The notes under the pieces are model-generated. The model did no database searches and was not told the origin of the DNA. It saw nothing but the letters and a program-made list of their open reading frames with translations. Of a DNA stretch of 64,000 bases, positions 61,872-64,000 are shown piece after piece. The stretch lies in the NCBI GenBank assembly GCA_003576905.1, contig QEVG01000017.1, forward strand, positions 1-64,000. The letters are read 5' to 3'. How positions within the stretch are numbered: the first letter of the stretch is position 1; each line of letters begins with the position of its first letter. Position numbers and translations under genes: made by a program. Source of the stretch: Planctomycetota bacterium (lineage in GTDB: Bacteria > Planctomycetota > Phycisphaerae > UBA1845 > UTPLA1).

Positions 61872-61892
61872 CGACCTGATGCAGCCGGGGTC

Positions 61893-63179
61893 TTAGCAAA
61901 TTGCGGGTGAAAGCCCGTCGGCGAGCGACGGCTGCGGAGCCGGAAGCACGATCCCGGACGACGCGTGGAGAAGCGGCGTAGTGCCACCCTCACTGCACGC
62001 CGACCACGGCGCGGCCGACACCACGGGGACGCGCGGGCATAATCGTGAGAAATCATGCGAAAGGTCTTCGGCCACGCCCGGCGAGAGGGAGCCGACCACG
62101 ACGCCGTCGACCCGGTCCGGATCGAAGGCATCGACGTGCCGCAGGGCAAGCCCGCGCCACGCTGAAGCTTCGACGGCGGTGTCATACACGGCGTCGATCG
62201 GGATGTTAACGCGCCCCACGACGTCGATCAACTGTTCACACCCCTTGCCGCGATGAAAAATCGCCGCCCGGCCGATGCGCAGCTTATCGGCCCACGCGGC
62301 GAGCACTTCCTGCGCGACATCCAGCCCGAACAGGGCGGCGAATGCCGCCGGAGTCAGCGGCGCGCGCCGCGATGGTGCCTTGGCGAGGGCACGCCGCCCC
62401 TCGATGACTCCCTCCACGTATCCGCGAAGGGCGTTCTCCCTCAGCCCCACCCGCCGGTAGCGCTCCCGCGTCTGGTCCAGCAGTTCCTGCCGGAGGTCGT
62501 CCGGCGCGTAGCGGTTCCATAGCCGCATGTTGTTTCGCACCAGCAGGCGAAGCATTCGGTTGTTGTCTCGGTTGCGAGTGACACGCCGATGCCACACGAC
62601 CAGTTCCCCGTGCGGCTCGATTCGCCGGCCCGCCGCCAGAAGCCGGCACGCCAGGTCGTATTCCTCCACGTAATAATCAAAGTCGATCGGCAGGCCCCCC
62701 GCCGCGACGTACGCGTCGCGTCGAATCACGCCCCCGCAGTTGAAGAACACACCCGGCACGCCGCCTGCGTCGTGCCGATGCGGCGGATCGGCCAGCCGCA
62801 CCCTGCACGCGACTGCACCGAGATCAGGCCGCGCCGAGAACAGACGCGTCGCCGCGTCCACCGCGCCGGATTCCGGCCAACTGTCATCATCCAGCATGAA
62901 GATCAGTCCGCCGCGCGCCGCCATCACCCCCACATTCCGAGCCGCGCAACCGAGATTCCGCCCGAGCCAGATCCAGCGCACGCCGGGGAACTTCTCCTCC
63001 AGGTTTGCCGTCCCATCCGTGGAGCCGTTGTCCACGACGATGATTTCAATGCCGCGGTCGGGCAGCGCCGTCACTCGGCGCAGCGTCTCTTCCAGAATCG
63101 AGGCGCGATTCCGCGTAGGCAGGACAAGGCTGCACGCGACCGCCCCGCCGCCTTCAGGCCGGAATGTGTTCATGGGCAT
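61893..63179 (-). CDS. Glycosyltransferase family 2 protein with C-terminal extension
   Basis: 428 residues. GT-A fold in residues 14-230: SLVLPTRNRASILEETL start, IIVVDNGSTDGT, the FMLDDDSWPE DxD metal site and the EEYDLACRLLAAGRRI catalytic/acceptor region. The last 200 residues include a Rossmann-like stretch (GRAAIFHRGKGCEQLIDVVG) of unknown role. Close to flagellin genes, so flagellin or surface glycan glycosylation is a reasonable inference. Its start overlaps the sugar-kinase-like gene by 26 bases. Confidence 0.88.
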   Translation of the reverse strand: MPMNTFRPEGGGAVACSLVLPTRNRASILEETLRRVTALPDRGIEIIVVDNGSTDGTANLEEKFPGVRWIWLGRNLGCAARNVGVMAARGGLIFMLDDDSWPESGAVDAATRLFSARPDLGAVACRVRLADPPHRHDAGGVPGVFFNCGGVIRRDAYVAAGGLPIDFDYYVEEYDLACRLLAAGRRIEPHGELVVWHRRVTRNRDNNRMLRLLVRNNMRLWNRYAPDDLRQELLDQTRERYRRVGLRENALRGYVEGVIEGRRALAKAPSRRAPLTPAAFAALFGLDVAQEVLAAWADKLRIGRAAIFHRGKGCEQLIDVVGRVNIPIDAVYDTAVEASAWRGLALRHVDAFDPDRVDGVVVGSLSPGVAEDLSHDFSRLCPRVPVVSAAPWSACSEGGTTPLLHASSGIVLPAPQPSLADGLSPAIC

Positions 63180-64000
63180 AGCTCACGGGAGCGAAGGGGG
63201 CGCCGTCCGCTACCGGCGCCACCGGCATTGATCCGTGCGCGATCGGCGACAGTTCGGGACGCCCGATCAGTTCGCGATGAAGTTCCTCCGCGGACACAGG
63301 CAGACAGCCAAGCCGCTGAATCTGCACCGATGCCGCCAGCTGGCACAGGTACGCCGTCTGCATCAGCGTGGCCCCCGCGCCGACGGCGAGCGACGCCGTC
63401 GCCAGCATCGACTCAGAACAACCGAGCCGATCGATCACGCGATCCGCCAGCGCCGGCAGAAACTCGGAAAGCAGCCGGTCGCGCCAGGCCTCGCTCGAGC
63501 GATCGTGCGAAGGCCGGTCAAATGTAACCACGCCGCGCTTGCCGACCGTCACCAGCAGCCGGGTGGCCTGGGCCTGTTCCAGAAGCCGGTACGCCAGCGC
63601 CGAAAGCCCGCCCGACGGGTCGCTGAGCATCGAACGAAGCCGCCGCTCCGACACCAAAAGGAGATCGAGATCGCGAAAATGCGGCGGGCCTCCCTGCGGC
63701 TCGGCCGTTCCGGCGCAGAGCGTCGCCACGCGCTCGCGCAGAGCCGGTCCGACCTGCTGCATCAGCGCCGGCGTGATCGCTCCGTACCCGGCGTCATAAA
63801 GGATGGCACTCTCGGCCCCGGCGGCCTCGGCAAGAAGCAGCTCCGCGGCGCGCCGCTGCCCCACCGAATCGATCGGCGCAGGCCCGCCGCGATCGACGCG
63901 AAACATCTTGTGCTCGTCGACGAGATAGCGCGTGCGGACCGGAAACGCGCTTCGCCGCGCAGCCGAAAGCACGCGCACTCCGCGCTGCCGGAGCGCCGCC
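63154..64000 (-). CDS. PfkB family sugar kinase-like protein (HldE/RfaE1-like), 5' end outside window
   Basis: Partial: at least 281 residues, open to the window edge. The TRYLVDEHKMFRVDR stretch and the overall ribokinase-like pattern (YDAGYGAIT, LLVTVGKRGVVTFD) fit heptose-7-phosphate or ADP-heptose pathway kinases. The usual GAGD catalytic loop is replaced by GCSE (DRLGCSESMLA), so the general-base Asp is Glu. The reading frame is otherwise intact. Probably supplies or modifies an activated sugar for the neighbouring glycosyltransferase, or is a non-catalytic homologue. Confidence 0.75.
   Translation of the reverse strand, partial: AALRQRGVRVLSAARRSAFPVRTRYLVDEHKMFRVDRGGPAPIDSVGQRRAAELLLAEAAGAESAILYDAGYGAITPALMQQVGPALRERVATLCAGTAEPQGGPPHFRDLDLLLVSERRLRSMLSDPSGGLSALAYRLLEQAQATRLLVTVGKRGVVTFDRPSHDRSSEAWRDRLLSEFLPALADRVIDRLGCSESMLATASLAVGAGATLMQTAYLCQLAASVQIQRLGCLPVSAEELHRELIGRPELSPIAHGSMPVAPVADGAPFAPVSYAHEHIPA

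Overview
The window looks like chromosomal DNA from a GC-rich member of the Planctomycetota, plausibly Phycisphaerae or a neighbouring lineage. The evidence is an ECF sigma factor coupled to a Ser/Thr kinase with a TPR tail, exported proteins ending in dockerin-like GDxNxDG modules, thrombospondin type 3 and Kelch repeats in secreted proteins, and an overall bacterial housekeeping layout. I see no insertion sequence, prophage, CRISPR array or rRNA. There is one tRNA (Gln, TTG).

Layout: 301-4554 holds typA and a minus-strand trio (zinc-ribbon LemA protein, TPM-domain protein, hypothetical). 4699-6078 is rarA. 6075-15456 is the most interesting region: a long transcription unit with cysH, cysI, hemA, a cbiX-hemC fusion, a cobA-hemD fusion, hemB and hemL. 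Together these make reduced sulfur and the uroporphyrinogen III-to-siroheme branch needed by sulfite reductase. Just upstream of cysH is a short cysteine-rich leader ORF (residues 25-33 contain seven Cys) with a good sigma70-type promoter, mutually exclusive RNA pairings and a strong intrinsic terminator. This is the architecture of a ribosome-mediated cysteine attenuator, and the leader ORF appears to be leaderless.

15484-26000 holds a zinc-ribbon membrane protein, a PilT-like ATPase, a GNAT protein, the kinase/sigma pair and two exported repeat proteins. 26818-33786 is a housekeeping block: tRNA-Gln, glmU-like, prs, rplY, pth, rpsF, ssb, rpsR, rplI, dnaB. 33919-41030 has a 53-residue hydrophobic protein, galE, moeA, a diheme cytochrome lipoprotein and a large TPR metalloprotease-like protein. 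41199-47904 is a MazG-like protein followed by an ABC-2 type export operon. 47953-53236 has an SMR transporter, a fatty-acid desaturase preceded by its own promoter and a terminator directly before the start codon, a Xer recombinase and two lipoproteins. 53641-64000 is a minus-strand TPR and flagellar-filament region: fliS, a very large fliD, flagellin, a flagellin-like protein, a glycosyltransferase and a sugar-kinase-like gene that runs off the right edge.

All calls come from reading the sequence and translations. No database search or folding calculation was run. Start codons were chosen from ribosome-binding sites, overlaps and family lengths, and the uncertain ones are flagged.
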